Source of the DNA: Platanthera guangdongensis
Taxonomy: Eukaryota; Streptophyta; Magnoliopsida; Asparagales; Orchidaceae
DNA length: 64,000 nt
Assembly: GCA_039583875.1 (NCBI GenBank)
Contig: CM077166.1
Span: 82,086,564 to 82,150,563 of the forward strand
Reading direction: 5' to 3'
The notes beneath the pieces are model-generated. The model had not been told where the DNA came from, made no database searches, and saw only the letters and a list, made by a program, of their open reading frames with translations. Numbering within the stretch: position 1 is the first letter of the stretch; every line of letters starts with the position of its first letter. The position numbers and the translations under genes are program-made. Below, piece after piece: positions 1 through 10,729 of the stretch.

Positions 1-198
1 ATCAGCCACCGTGGCCAGGCGGTGACAGTAGAACATGCACTACTACTACTAGGCAGGTATCCACACTACTTCACCTAGGCCTCCGTACACCTCAACGCTA
101 ATAACACAATAGCGAAGCCCATCCGTACTATGGCCCAGCGGGTTCTTGGGTAGATGTGCACCAAGAACATAGCCCGAACTGGCCTTGTGTGACCCGAA

Positions 199-690
199 AG
201 GGGCCCCAGAAGTAAGAACGAGGACACAGCCCAACCCTTCACTTGGCACGGAAGGAGCCCCAGGACATGAACACCGAGGACCAAGCCCAACCGCCCAAAT
301 TCTAACTGTCAACTCCCGTCGGTGTGACGATCGGGGAGCCTGTAGACCTACGACACTATCCTTAACCCAGGATTACGACACCGTGTGTCGACTCACACCT
401 CATGCAATTTCACACCACCGTGGCATGGAAGGGGCCTCGGAAGAAGGCACGAGGACACAGCCCAACTATTCACTTGGCACGGAAGGAGCCCCGGGACATG
501 AACACCGACGACCAAGCCCAACCGCCCAAAGTCTAACTGTCAACTCCCGTCGGTGTGACGATCGGCGAGCCCGTAGACCTGCCACACTATCCTTAACCCA
601 GGATTACGATACCGCATGTCGACTCACACCTCTTGCAATTTCACACCACCGTGGCATGGAAGGGGCCTCGGAAGAAGGCAGGAGGACACA
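199..690. repeat. 231-bp tandem repeat inside Gyp1 LTR
   Basis: The motif AGGGGCC recurs at 199, 430 and 661, giving a 231-bp period with about two full units and the start of a third. Units differ by scattered substitutions. It appears to be an expanded segment within the LTR. It reads open in one frame only because 231 is a multiple of three. Confidence 0.85.
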
Positions 691-2045
691 GCCCAACCAT
701 CCATACATACTCTATCCCAACACAAACCAAACAAGTGACGGTCAACACCGCACTTACATCCTTTTACAACACTACTCGTAGGGAGACGACACTCTAAGTA
801 TTGGACTACTATACCCATTCCATTAGTCAAACATACTCATGGACATAATTTATGCCTCTACATGACCTTCCAAATGATAACAACATAATATAACATGATG
901 CGCATATAAAGATCTATCACTCTTTCCAAATGGTAACGACATATTATAAGCATGTTGCGCATGAGTAACACTTTATCAATTTCTATCAAGTCAATTTATT
1001 TAAATAAGCTTGCTTCACAATTTGATTATATGAAATCTGATTAATAAGCTTCATAAATCATGCAACTAAAATGTTTAGCCATAAAGAGTTCATCCAAGCC
1101 AAGTTACTAGAAATATTAATTCCACCGAATCCAAATCTATATTATCTAAAGCCCAGAATTTAGATGTAGAGTAAATCTGGATTGCAACTTTAACCGGAGA
1201 TTCCTGAAGCTACAGGAATCCGGTGAAGACGTGTAACCCCTCAAAGGAAAGGACTTTCCATGGGCTACAACTATCGTATTCAGACCTCAGCACAGATTTG
1301 ACATTATCCTAATTGAAATCAGACTTGAAGTCCGTTGCGTACAGAACACAATTTCTGCATGCAGGATTTATCGAACACCATTTTCATTCAGACTCTCCTG
1401 TGGCTACAGACGTCTCCTAAAGTCATGCAACCACTCGTTGGAAAGGTATTTTCAAGGGCTTCAACTTTCGTGTTTACCTGAAAGCCTAGATCTGCCCTTA
1501 TCCCTCGTGAAAATGGCCTAGAAGATCATTGCACGCAGAATACAGGTTCAACACGCATCTTGAGGCGGAATGAACGGCATCGGTTCATCTTCCACCTCAA
1601 GTCGATCCTCTCCGATCACCTCTAGAATTTTCCTCCACCCTTATTTAACCTCAAGAGACCATTACCTTTCACGAAACCATCCCCTATCTTCACATAGAAG
1701 AAGGGAGTGGTTGAAGAGATCTAAAACCTAGGACACAAGTCCTAGCATGGCCTTTCCTAGAAAACTCATCCTCTCCATCAAGACTCTCTTGAGTCGATAT
1801 CTCACCTCGGGAAAATAACTAGAGATCTAGCACCAAGGGAGAGGGTAGGAAACTCACATCGATTCCAGTGGTTCCTCCATTTCCGGTCATGGATCTCGTA
1901 ATTCTCCTTGTCGGCATCTTCTCCTTCACGGTGATGGCGGATTTTCCCTCCCTAGAACTTGCTCCTGCAGTTCTCCTTCTACAGAAGTTCTCTCAGAAAA
2001 AAGGGACTAAGTGAGCGTGAAGACGGCTAGGGTTTTCTCTTCCCC

Positions 2046-2053
2046 TTATATAT
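2046..2053 (-). promoter_or_regulatory. TATA box of Gyp1 LTR
   Basis: The minus strand reads ATATATAAGG just after the palindrome cluster and is followed by AGAGAAAACCCTAG. The position fits an LTR promoter with transcription starting roughly 30 bases further on. The start site is inferred. Confidence 0.5.
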
Positions 2054-2690
2054 GAAAAGTGACATGGGTAGGGACACGACCGTGTCCTTACCCGTGTCCT
2101 GCTTGGGCGAAATGACAAAGGTAGTTTCCGTGTCGGTTCAATACTTGACACGGGTGGGGACACGCCCGTGTCCCGACCCGTGTCCCGACCCGTGTCCACA
2201 TGACACGACCGTGTTCCCTGGTCGTGTCCTTCTCTGGATACATTTCGACGATCTCAACACTTCGTCGATCTGGATCAAAATCATCGACTGGAGCACACGG
2301 ATAGGGACACGCCCGTGTCTCTACTCGTGTCATATAACTCATCGGTCTCGACACATCTCGTCGAGTTCAAATCGACACAATGCCACACGGTAGAGACACG
2401 GGCGTGTCTCTACCCGTGTCATGTAATTCGTCGATGTCGACGCGCATTTCGTCAATCTCGACACATCTCGTCCTGTTCAACTCAACACATTACCACACGG
2501 GTAGAGACAAGGTTGTGTCTCTACCCGTATCATGTAATTCGTCGATGTCGACGCGCAGTTCGTCGATCTCGACACATCTCGTTGAGTTCAACTCGACACA
2601 TTGCCACACTGGTAGGGTCATGCCCGTGTCTCTACCCGTGTCACATTCACACGGGTAGTGACACGCCCGTGTCACTACCCGTGTCCATCT
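2052..2690. repeat. Palindrome cluster in Gyp1 LTR (GACACGGGCGTGTC type)
   Basis: Many imperfect copies of ACACGGGTAG-GACACG and its complement follow each other at short spacing, together with a CGTCGAT-type repeat. Individual units can fold back on themselves. The cluster lies upstream of the TATA box on the minus strand, in the U3 part of the LTR. Confidence 0.85.
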
Positions 2691-2900
2691 CTGCACTGAT
2701 TTCTCCACTCCCCACAAGTGCAGTCCAATTCCCTGCACTTCCCAGGACTCGAGTTAACCCTCCTGACTCAAAAACACACATGAGTGGCCTAGAGCTATTC
2801 GGGACGTTACAAATCCTATAAACAAAATAAAATATTTCGTCCCTAAAATCAGGCTTAGGTTGTGGGGAGAAAAGCATAACAGGAAATTTAACGTATGCTT

Positions 2901-4322
2901 TTAAATAAAATTACCTTGAGCAAACAACTCCGGGTAACATTGTTGCATCAAATCCATTGGCTCCCATGTGTACTCCTCCTTCCCATGGTTGGACCATAGT
3001 ACCTTCACCAAGGGAACACTTTTGCAGCGCAATGTTCTTGTCTCGCTGTCAAAAATCTGCACCAACTCTAGTCGCACAGACCTATCTGACGCCACTGCAC
3101 AATCAGTAGTGGGAATATATTGGTCGGGCCGCAACAGTACTTTTTGAAGCGACGACACATGGAACACGTCGTGGAGATTCTCTAGTTCTGGTGGTAACTC
3201 CAACCGATAGGCCAACGGGCCAATCCTTTCCAGTATAGTATAAGACCCAACATACCTTGGGCTGAGATTTTTCACCCCACGCACCCGCGACACTCCATGC
3301 ATCGGCCAAATCTTGAGGAACACTTTATCACAAACTTGGAACTCCACCATTCGGTGCTTTGCATTATAATACTTCGTCTTCCGACTTTGAGCCTCCAACA
3401 TGTGATCCCGTACCAATCTGACCGCCACATCAGTCTCATCTATATATTCATTTCCCAATGCTTTCTGATCTTCGTCTTGCACCCAAGACAAGGGAGTCCT
3501 GCACCTTCTTACGTAAAGGGCTTCATGGGGCGCCATACCGATGCTCGCCTCATGGCTATTATTGTAGGAGAATTCCACCAGTGGTATGAGTCTTTCCCAC
3601 GGTTCTCCTCTATCCAGCACACACAACCTCAATAAATCCTCTAGTGTTCTGATGGTCTGCTCAGACTGCCCGTCCGTCTGAGGGTGAAATGCAGTACTAA
3701 AGGTTAGGCGCGAGCCCAAATATGCCTGTAGCGCCTGCCACTCCTTGGATGTAAACCGGCCATCCTGATCCGAAACAATTGTCTTGGGCACGCCATAATA
3801 TCGTACGAATTTCTCCACAAAAAGCTGTACCAAAACATCCACGTGTGCTTCCTTCTTCATTGGAATGAACCGGGCCACCTTTGTCAGTCGATCAACAATA
3901 ACCCACACTGAATCATTCCCGAAGCGGGAGCGAGGTAGCCCATGCACAAAGTCCATGGAGATATCCTCGAACTTCCATTCGGGGATGGGCAACGACTGCA
4001 ACAAACCACCGGGACTCCTGCATTCAGCCTTCACCCTTTGACAAGCTTCGCAATGTGAAACATAGTAACGAACATCCTTCTTCATTCCTGGCTAGCACAT
4101 GGTCTTCCGTAAGTCGGCATACATCTTAGCAATACCCGGGTGTACAGAATATTGAGAGGAATGTGCCTCTCTCAAGATATCCTCCCGGATTTTGCCACCC
4201 TTGGGAATATAGAGCCTGCCACGAAAATAAACGAGGTCGTCTTTTAGTGTGTACTCATCGATGGTCCCATCTTTAATTGCCTTGATTGTCGGGGCCAAGG
4301 CCGCATCCAGTCCTTGCTCCAC
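2901..4322 (-). pseudogene. Gyp1 integrase with C-terminal chromodomain-like tail
   Basis: Integrase inserts the cDNA into the host genome. The frame starts with the HHCC zinc-binding region (HPGIAKMYADLR, then HCEACQ), broken once by a TAG where a Trp is usual before PGMKKDV. The core keeps its three acidic residues: Asp in ISMDFVHGLP, Asp in VSDQDGRF and Glu in TDGQSEQTIRTLE. A GPF/Y-like stretch (PRYVGSYTILERIGPLAYRL) and a short chromodomain-like end (VPLVKVLWSNHGKEEYTWE) follow. From the second zinc half to the stop, 394 codons are uninterrupted, the best preserved part of this element. In chromoviruses this tail is thought to bind chromatin marks. Confidence 0.9.
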
Positions 4323-4491
4323 CCGAATCCGGTCCGGATATCACAAACTATGCTCATGCTGGCCAAATACTCTGCATACTCCAATCGAAGGAGCCTTGAA
4401 TACTCTAGAGTAATTTCCATCCTCCTCTCGATCATCCGAGCCAACTCCATACTCATCAACCGAGGACTCTGGGCTAGAGACTGGCGCTTTT

Positions 4492-4994
4492 CTACTCAGG
4501 ATCGGCTACCGAGTTCGCTTTCTCGGGGTGGTAGTTCATGGTGAACTCATAGTCGCATAGAAATTCCAACCACCTCCGTTGTCTCAGGTTCAACTCCTTC
4601 TGAGTGTGGATATACTTCAAGTTTTTGTGATCGGAAAAGATCTCACAGTGGACGTCATATAGATAATGCCTCCAGACCTTCAAAGCGAACACCACTTCTC
4701 CCAACTCCAAATCATGAACCGGGTAATTGATTTCATGTTTCTTTAACTGCCTTGAACCATAAGCGATTACGTGTCTGTGCTGCATCAATTCCGCTCCCAT
4801 CCCTTGATATGACGCGTCCGTGTAAACTTGAAATCCAAGAAAGCTTCACACTGTGGTGTCCAATCAAATGGAACACCCTTCTTCGTCAAGGAGTTAAGAG
4901 GAAGGGCAATCTTGGAAAATCATTTCATGAACTTGCGGTAGTACCCAGCAAGTCCAAGAAAGCTTCCTATATCTGCCGCCGACTTCAAGGGCGA
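4492..4994 (-). pseudogene. Gyp1 RNase H region
   Basis: RNase H removes the RNA strand during reverse transcription. The clear part reads [20 protein letters not shown], then [20 protein letters not shown] and [10 protein letters not shown], typical of the Ty3/gypsy RNase H with its DHK motif. The segment between RT and this block (roughly 4800-4990) is readable only in shifted frames, and the 3' end (NSVADPE) is followed by frameshifted linker sequence before integrase. It is not functional as it stands. Confidence 0.82.
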
Positions 4995-5720
4995 TCACTC
5001 CTTCACGGCTCGCACCTTTGCTGGATACACTGCTAATCCTGCCCCACTGATCACATGCCCCAAGAAAGCAACCTCCTTAAGCCAGAATTCACACTTGCTA
5101 AACTTAGCGTACAAGGAGTGCTCCTTCAATTTCTTCAACACCAAGGTTAGATGCTCGACATGATCCTCCTCCGTCTTTGAGTAGATCAAGATGTCATCGA
5201 TAAAAATAATGACGAAGATATCCAAATACGGTTCGAACACCTTGTTCATCAGGATCACGAAGGCCGAAGGGGCATTTTTGAGCCCAAACGGCATTACCGT
5301 GAACTCATACAAACCATATCTTGAACTGAAGGCCGTTTTTTGGATGTCCCCTTCTTGTATCCTCAACTGATAGTATCTAGAGCGCAAATCTATTTTAGAA
5401 AACTAATGTGCTCCCACTAGTTGATCGAACAACTCGTCGATCCGAGGTAGCGAGATAAGTGTTTCGCACCGTCAATCGATTAAGTTCCCGATCATCTAAG
5501 CACAAACGCAGGGTTCCATCCTTCTTCTTCACGAACAGCACAGGGGCTCCCCAGGGTGATGAACTGGGGCGAACGAACCCTGACTCCACCAGTTCTTGCA
5601 ATTGAACTCTAAACTCCGCGAGTTATTTCGGCCATTCTGTACGTAGTCTTGGATACATGCTTGACACCTGGTACTAGATTAATCTGGAAGTCAACCTCTC
5701 TATGCGAAGGTAATCCTGGT
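4995..5720 (-). pseudogene. Gyp1 reverse transcriptase
   Basis: The N-terminal part shows [17 protein letters not shown] and [19 protein letters not shown]. The palm follows: [23 protein letters not shown] and the catalytic [10 protein letters not shown]. Next comes [20 protein letters not shown], characteristic of plant Ty3/gypsy RT. A frameshift lies just before the LFDQL block, and a TAG falls where a residue precedes FSKIDLRS. The domain order and active-site Asp pair are intact, but the gene is broken in at least three places. Confidence 0.88.
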
Positions 5721-5726
5721 ATCTTT

Positions 5727-6232
5727 TCAATAAATACCTCGGGAAAATCTTACACTTCCCGTACATCCTTTAATTTCCAATGCTTCTTCCTTCAACTCGA
5801 ACCAGATCATGAAGACCTCATCCCCCTTCATATGAGCTTTTACAACCGGGACGGAAGATAACATCATGCGAGGCGCGAAGCCAATACCTTGGAAGATGAC
5901 GTCAGAGTCTCCATGTCTCAAATAGATCCGCTTCTCCGCGCAGTCGATCCTCGCGAAGTGCCAGTCCAGCCATGCCATGCCCAAAATGATGTCAAACTCC
6001 GGCATTCTCAGAACCGTGGCCGGCGTATCAAAGGCCTTCCCATCAATAAATAACTCCAACTCGCACTCGGTTGCGATCATCTCCCAGCCGTCCGGAAGGC
6101 GTACACGTCGGGCTATGCCAGTGAAGTACTGTACACCCTCCACGTCTTTTATGAAATCCTCGGACATAAAGGAGTGTGAGGCACCGGTATCGAACAGCGC
6201 ATAGGCCGTCTTCCCGCCAATAATCACGGTGC
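5727..6232 (-). pseudogene. Gyp1 aspartic protease (retropepsin)
   Basis: The protein carries the retropepsin motif FDTGASHSFMS, then a hydrophobic stretch ending in DIILGMAWLDWH, as in plant Ty3/gypsy proteases that process Gag-Pol. The open frame runs on upstream into AT-rich DNA, but the family-like sequence begins at GTVIIGG, where a candidate 3' splice site lies. I place the exon start there. The coding part downstream is uninterrupted until it nears RT. Confidence 0.82.
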
Positions 6233-6327
6233 CTAAGTACCAACAACCAAAACTTATTTCTAGGTGTCTATAAGTCTTAATCAATTCAAGTTAGACCATG
6301 AAAATATGTTAATTAATTAAATCAAAC
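6233..6327 (-). other. Candidate spliceosomal intron between gag and protease of Gyp1
   Basis: On the minus strand a 95-bp AT-rich segment starts GTTTGAT after GATTGCAG and ends TACTTAG before GCACCGTG. Removing it joins DVIAG to TVIIGG in phase, which fits the usual gag-protease junction of this group. A CTAAC branch-point-like motif lies inside. One missing base in a C run just upstream still breaks the frame toward gag. Splicing is inferred; the GT-AG ends and frame restoration are seen. Confidence 0.5.
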
Positions 6328-6454
6328 CTGCAATCACATCTTGGGGTTCCGTTCCTGCGCCATGTCAAGCACGTACACCTGATCCCTAGCAGGGCCAGGT
6401 TTACCTCCTCGCGGTCCTCGTCCTTGACCATGCACGTGACCCCGCCCTCATGGA
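6328..6454 (-). pseudogene. Gyp1 gag C-terminal remnant
   Basis: This short stretch between the Gyp2 insertion and the candidate intron reads, in broken frames, as an Arg/Gly-rich linker followed by QVYVLDMAQERNP, the conserved start of the protease region in chromoviruses. It links the gag beyond Gyp2 with the protease and supports the two halves having been one element. Confidence 0.55.
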
Positions 6455-8935
6455 TGTAACGCCCCAAAATTTGTACCATTTAATTTCGGGTTCGTCGAGA
6501 AGGAAAATTGTTTCTGGCATTGGCACACGGCCTGGGACACGGCATGTCCCAGCGCGTGTCAGGCTCCAGTCGACGATTTGGTCGAGAGGTCGATAATTTT
6601 GGAGTCGACGATCGTTGAGCAGAGAACACGGCCTGAGACACGGGCGTATCTCAGGGCGTATCGAGCCCGTGTCGACAATCGGCTCGGGGAGTCGACGAAT
6701 TTCGCTCGACGATGTGTCGAGACAAGGCACATGGCCTAGGACACGGGCATGTCCAAGGCCATGTCAGGCAGTCGACGAACTTCGCTCGACGAAGTGGTCG
6801 AGATAGTGAACACGGCCGGGAGCCCAGGTGTGTTGAGTTAGACACGGGCAAGGACACGGGCATGTCCAGTACCCGTGTGAGTCTCGGGTTGTTTTCGGGG
6901 CCTTGTCGATGGAGGCACACGACCGACCATACGGCCGTGTCAGTTGGAACACGGGGCGTGTTAGGTCGAACACGGGCGTGTCGGATGCCCGTGTGTTGTT
7001 CCAAGCGCGTCAATTTTGGCGGCGAATGGGGGACACGGCCTTGGACACGGGCGTGTTGCAGGCCGTGTTCGGCCCATGTATTTTGTTTTTCCGTTCGGAT
7101 CAAGGCCTTTCTTTCCTTTCTTTTGGGATCTGATGGTCCAGGATCGCTCTTGCTGAGTAAAGTCCGAGAATAGGATTAGGAACCCTCATTCTCCTCCAAG
7201 CTTTCTCTTACTACAGTTCTAGAGAGAAGGGAGAGCAAGGAAGAAGGTGAAGTAGAGATCCGGATGTTGGAAAGGCTTCAGTGCTCCAAATCACGAGCCG
7301 AGTCTAGATCAGTGGAGGCTAGATCGTTCCGAAGGTTTTCATCCGGCTATATTTCCATGGATAGAAAAAAGAGTCGGAAGGTAACGACACTTCTCCTCTC
7401 GGTTTTAGCATGCATGTTTCAGCATCTTTTCTTTTCTAGTTTTTGGGCACCAAACACTCAAGTGAGAGGGTTTGGGTCGCCAAGGTTCAAGAGGAACCTC
7501 CGAGTCAATTCAATCCGTCCCCGGCATGATTTTTGCGTTAGAGATCCGCTCCGTTAGTGGATTAGGCATGGTGGGTGAAGCCGTAGTAGCGACCATTAGT
7601 CCGACTCGGTGATGTTGCATACGAGGTTTAAGGATTCATAGAAATCCGCTGCGGCAAGGGCCGTTTGTGATGTTCGTGTTGTTTGTGATGTTCTTCCCTT
7701 TATCTTGCATGAGTACGTGTGGCCGGTACCGGACAAGGTTAGCTCCTCATTGGCGGTAGATGGTTTCCTTGGAAAACAAGGTTAGCTCCGCATGAGTGGT
7801 AGATGGTTTCCTGATGCTCGGGAACGCTGTAGTATGTATGAGAGATTATGGAGGAAATGTCTTGGTTTGTGATGTGCCAAGGCATGGATGTGTCTCCGTG
7901 GTCGACTGGCTATCCCATGACGTGCAAGTCATGTGTGGAAAGTGTCCCGGCGAGACTAGTCCCCTTTGTGTGAGACTGACGATAACGCCGAGCATGGGAC
8001 AAGCCCGGTCAATGAGGCCATGAGCGGGTGGGTCCAGAAAGGTTCTTAGAATCGGTCAGTGTGTTGGACGGAATCCTGACATGAGAAGTCAGAGTTTGCT
8101 GGCAAGCCCGGTCTGCGACCGTGAGCGGGTGGGGCCTTGGCAAGAGTTCCGTGTGGCGGCTTGTATGCCATTGGGGGATTGTGGTTCTCCTTTGTTTGCG
8201 GCTTTATGCCAATGGGGAAATGATGAGTACCCAAATGATGTGATGTTGTGCTAGATGCATACGCTATAGGGTGCCTTGGGAGAAGCCGGGTGTTGCATTT
8301 ATGTTGCATAGTAGGCTCTATTATTAAATGCTCAACAATAGAGAACATGTATGATGTTTGAGACATCCAAGCCTGTTTCCTTAATTTCTTTCTTGCTTAT
8401 GATTATTGCATATGAAGTGCTAACATGCAGGTTGGAGGAATACCCCGGGGTCCGTTAGGGGCGGCCGGGAGGAGATGTGTTTGTTACACAGTTTGAGGTC
8501 AGCCTTTGCTGACCCACGTTACTAATAATTTTTACAGGGCAAGGATCGCAAGCAGGAGCTAGCTCGCTGGCCAGAAAGGCCTAAGCCTCATAAAGTGTTA
8601 ACTTTTTGCTGTAGCTCTACTATTTTGACATTGTGTGTTTTGATGCCCTTGGTGACCGGCTTGCATGCCGAGGTAGACTAGGTGTGCTTATGCACTTTCA
8701 TGACCGATGCATTATTTGAGTTTGGATTCACTCTTGTTGTAAGGCCTTAAGGCCATTATGTTACTCTTGTAGGCGTGGATAACTTCTAGTCTTGTTTGTT
8801 GTTTCCGCTGTGTTGTGTTTCTAGTTTTGAGATTGGGTAGCTATATCATTTTATAATACTGAAGCTGTGGCATCTGTATGTTGTGGGGCCTCGGCCAGAC
8901 CCATATTATACGGTCATTACAGGGGAGGTGTTACA
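6455..8935 (+). repeat. Gyp2 5' LTR
   Basis: It begins TGTAACGCCCCAAAATTTG and ends GAGGTGTTACA, matching the downstream copy along its whole length with many substitutions and small indels. A palindrome cluster fills about 6530-7075. Partial duplications lie near 7737-7815 (a GGTTAGCTCC unit). No convincing TATA box or gene was seen. Confidence 0.92.
6530..7075. repeat. Palindrome cluster in Gyp2 5' LTR
   Basis: The core GACACGGGCGTGTC recurs with flanking CGACGAATTTCGCTCGACG-type repeats. Several cores here show CG to TG or CA changes (for example GGCATGTCC) where the 3' LTR keeps CG, consistent with decay of methylated cytosines. Confidence 0.82.
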
Positions 8936-8937
8936 AT

Positions 8938-8950
8938 TTGTTATCAAAGC
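8938..8950 (+). other. Primer binding site of Gyp2 (degraded)
   Basis: TTGTTATCAAAGC directly after the 5' LTR resembles TGGTATCAGAGC, complementary to initiator tRNA-Met, with two or three changes. Confidence 0.6.
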
Positions 8951-9183
8951 GAGGTTAGATTCAAGGTCAGAGCATAGAGAAGTTATTCACATAAGAGTAA
9001 CGCGAGACCATGAGTGTCATTATGTTTAAGTCTTGAGATTAGAGACTGATCCCTTATTTCTTGTTTCCTTGAAGAGTGCAAGCAACGAGTCGGGTACGTC
9101 GAGAGCAAGAGAAGAACTTTCGGCGAGCAGTGCCACTGCTCCAGGTCTTTTGGGCACGGGTGTAACCCGCCGACTACTGTCGC

Positions 9184-9937
9184 ATGCTTGCTGAAGCGAT
9201 GGTGGCAGCCCAAGCTGCAGCGGCAGCTCAGGTAGCAACCCCTGCTACACCGGACACGGCGACGGCCATGCCAGTCGGAGAAGCCAGGCAAGTAGAGCCT
9301 TTGGCGGAAAGGGTGGTTGTCGGACATGGAGACCGACACAAGAAGTACTTCCTGAGCTTCCATCCCCCATCGTTCAAGGGAGTTTGTACGCCAACGGATG
9401 CGGAGTATTGGTATCCGATCCCTCGGATAGACGACTTGTTCGACCAGTTGGTGGGGTCGGTGGTGTACTCAAAATTGGACTTGAAGTCAGGTTATTATCA
9501 GTTGCAAATTTGGGACGAGGACATACCCCAGACTGCCTTGGGTACGAGGTACGGACACTTTGAGTTTACGGTAATGACGTTCGTGCTGACGAACACGCCA
9601 TCTGTGTTCATGGATCTTATGAAATCGCGTATTTTTGGGAATCTTTTGTGGATTTCACTATGGATTCTTTTGTGGTTTCTTCATTGATGACATCTTGTGT
9701 ATTCCAAATCGAAGACATGAGACCTACTTGAGAGTGGCCTTGCAAGTGTTGAGGGAGAATCAGTTGTATGCAAAGTTCTCAAAGTGCGAGTTCTGGTTAG
9801 CAAAGGTGGCATTTTTGGGCCACGTGATTAGTGTGGATGGGGTGGCAGTGGATCCAACAAAAGTGGAAGCCATCAGAGATTGGCCAGTTTTGAGGACCGT
9901 GGCGGAAGTCCGAAGTTTTCTTGGACTAGCCGGGTAA
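9184..9937 (+). pseudogene. Gyp2 gag-RT fusion remnant
   Basis: An Ala-rich gag N-terminus leads to [16 protein letters not shown] and continues without a break into [15 protein letters not shown] of RT. The rest of gag, the protease and the RT fingers are missing, which is an in-frame deletion. RT continues with [15 protein letters not shown] and FEFTVMTF, then a repetitive FCGFH-type stretch and frameshift. It resumes with [27 protein letters not shown] and [19 protein letters not shown]. The FIDD active site is kept, but the enzyme could not be complete. Confidence 0.82.
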
Positions 9938-10015
9938 TATAGGAGATTCGTGGAGAATTTTTTCGCGGATAGCTCTACCCCTAACCTCACTCACTCGTAA
10001 AGATCAGAAGTTTGT

Positions 10016-10474
10016 GTGACTCAAGAGTGCAGTCAAGCATTTGAGGAACTGAAGGAGAGACTGATGATGGCTCCAATCCTAAGTCTACCGCAAGGGACCG
10101 TGAGATTTCAGATCTTTAGTGACGCATCGGGATGCGGTTTGGGTTGCGTTTTGGTGCAACATGGTAAGGTGATAGCTTTTGGGTCTAGACAGCTAAATCC
10201 TCATGAGAGGAATTACCCCGTCCATGACTTGGAGTTGGCGGCGGTAATTTTTGCGTTGAAAATATGGCGACATTATGTGTATGGTGCAAATGTGGAGATC
10301 TTCACGGATCATAAAAGCCTGAAGTATCTCTTGGATCAAAAGGACTTGAACATGCGTCAATGCAGGTGGGTTGAGTTTCTTGGAGACTACGAGGTGGTGA
10401 TTCAGTATACGCCAGGTAAAGCCAATGTAGTGGCGGATGCCTTGAGTAGAAAGTACACAGGGCAAGGGAATTAG
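10016..10474 (+). pseudogene. Gyp2 RNase H
   Basis: This 152-codon open block covers the gypsy RNase [20 protein letters not shown] (first Asp), [39 protein letters not shown] (Glu), [10 protein letters not shown] (Asp) and [10 protein letters not shown] at the end. The catalytic residues and order are intact. It is cut off from RT by a stop after FLGLAG and from integrase by stops in the linker. It ends with TAG after GQGN, where functional relatives continue into the integrase zinc region. Confidence 0.85.
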
Positions 10475-10729
10475 ATCGAAGCTCATGATGAGCGGTTGGT
10501 ACGGGAATGGGAGTCCCTTGGTTTGGAATGTGTGGCGAGAGGCGAGTCCAGCGTGGCTCAGTTGAACTGGATTGAAATGCAGAATGACTTGTCCAATCGC
10601 ATTCAGGAAGCAACTCGGTTGGATGTGGAGTTTCAACCATATGTGATGGAGGCTTAAGAGGGCGAGAACAGCGCCTGGGAGATGATTGATGGGCTTCTGA
10701 GGAAGGACGGAAGGGTTTGTATACCGTAG

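Larger units (their letters stand above)
1..2811 (-). repeat. Gyp1 3' LTR (partial)
   Basis: On the minus strand the LTR opens with TGTAACGTCCC just after the integrase stop and continues past the window start, so it is at least 2.8 kb long. It contains a palindrome cluster, a TATA box and an internal tandem repeat. I see no coding sequence; the 198-codon open frame at 185-781 lies in the tandem repeat. The polypurine tract expected next to the LTR start is degraded: a GGGACGAAA motif is present, but the G-rich run is missing. Confidence 0.72.

Noticed and set aside
185..781. 198-codon open frame
   Set aside because: It follows the 231-bp tandem repeat inside an LTR and has no recognisable domain.
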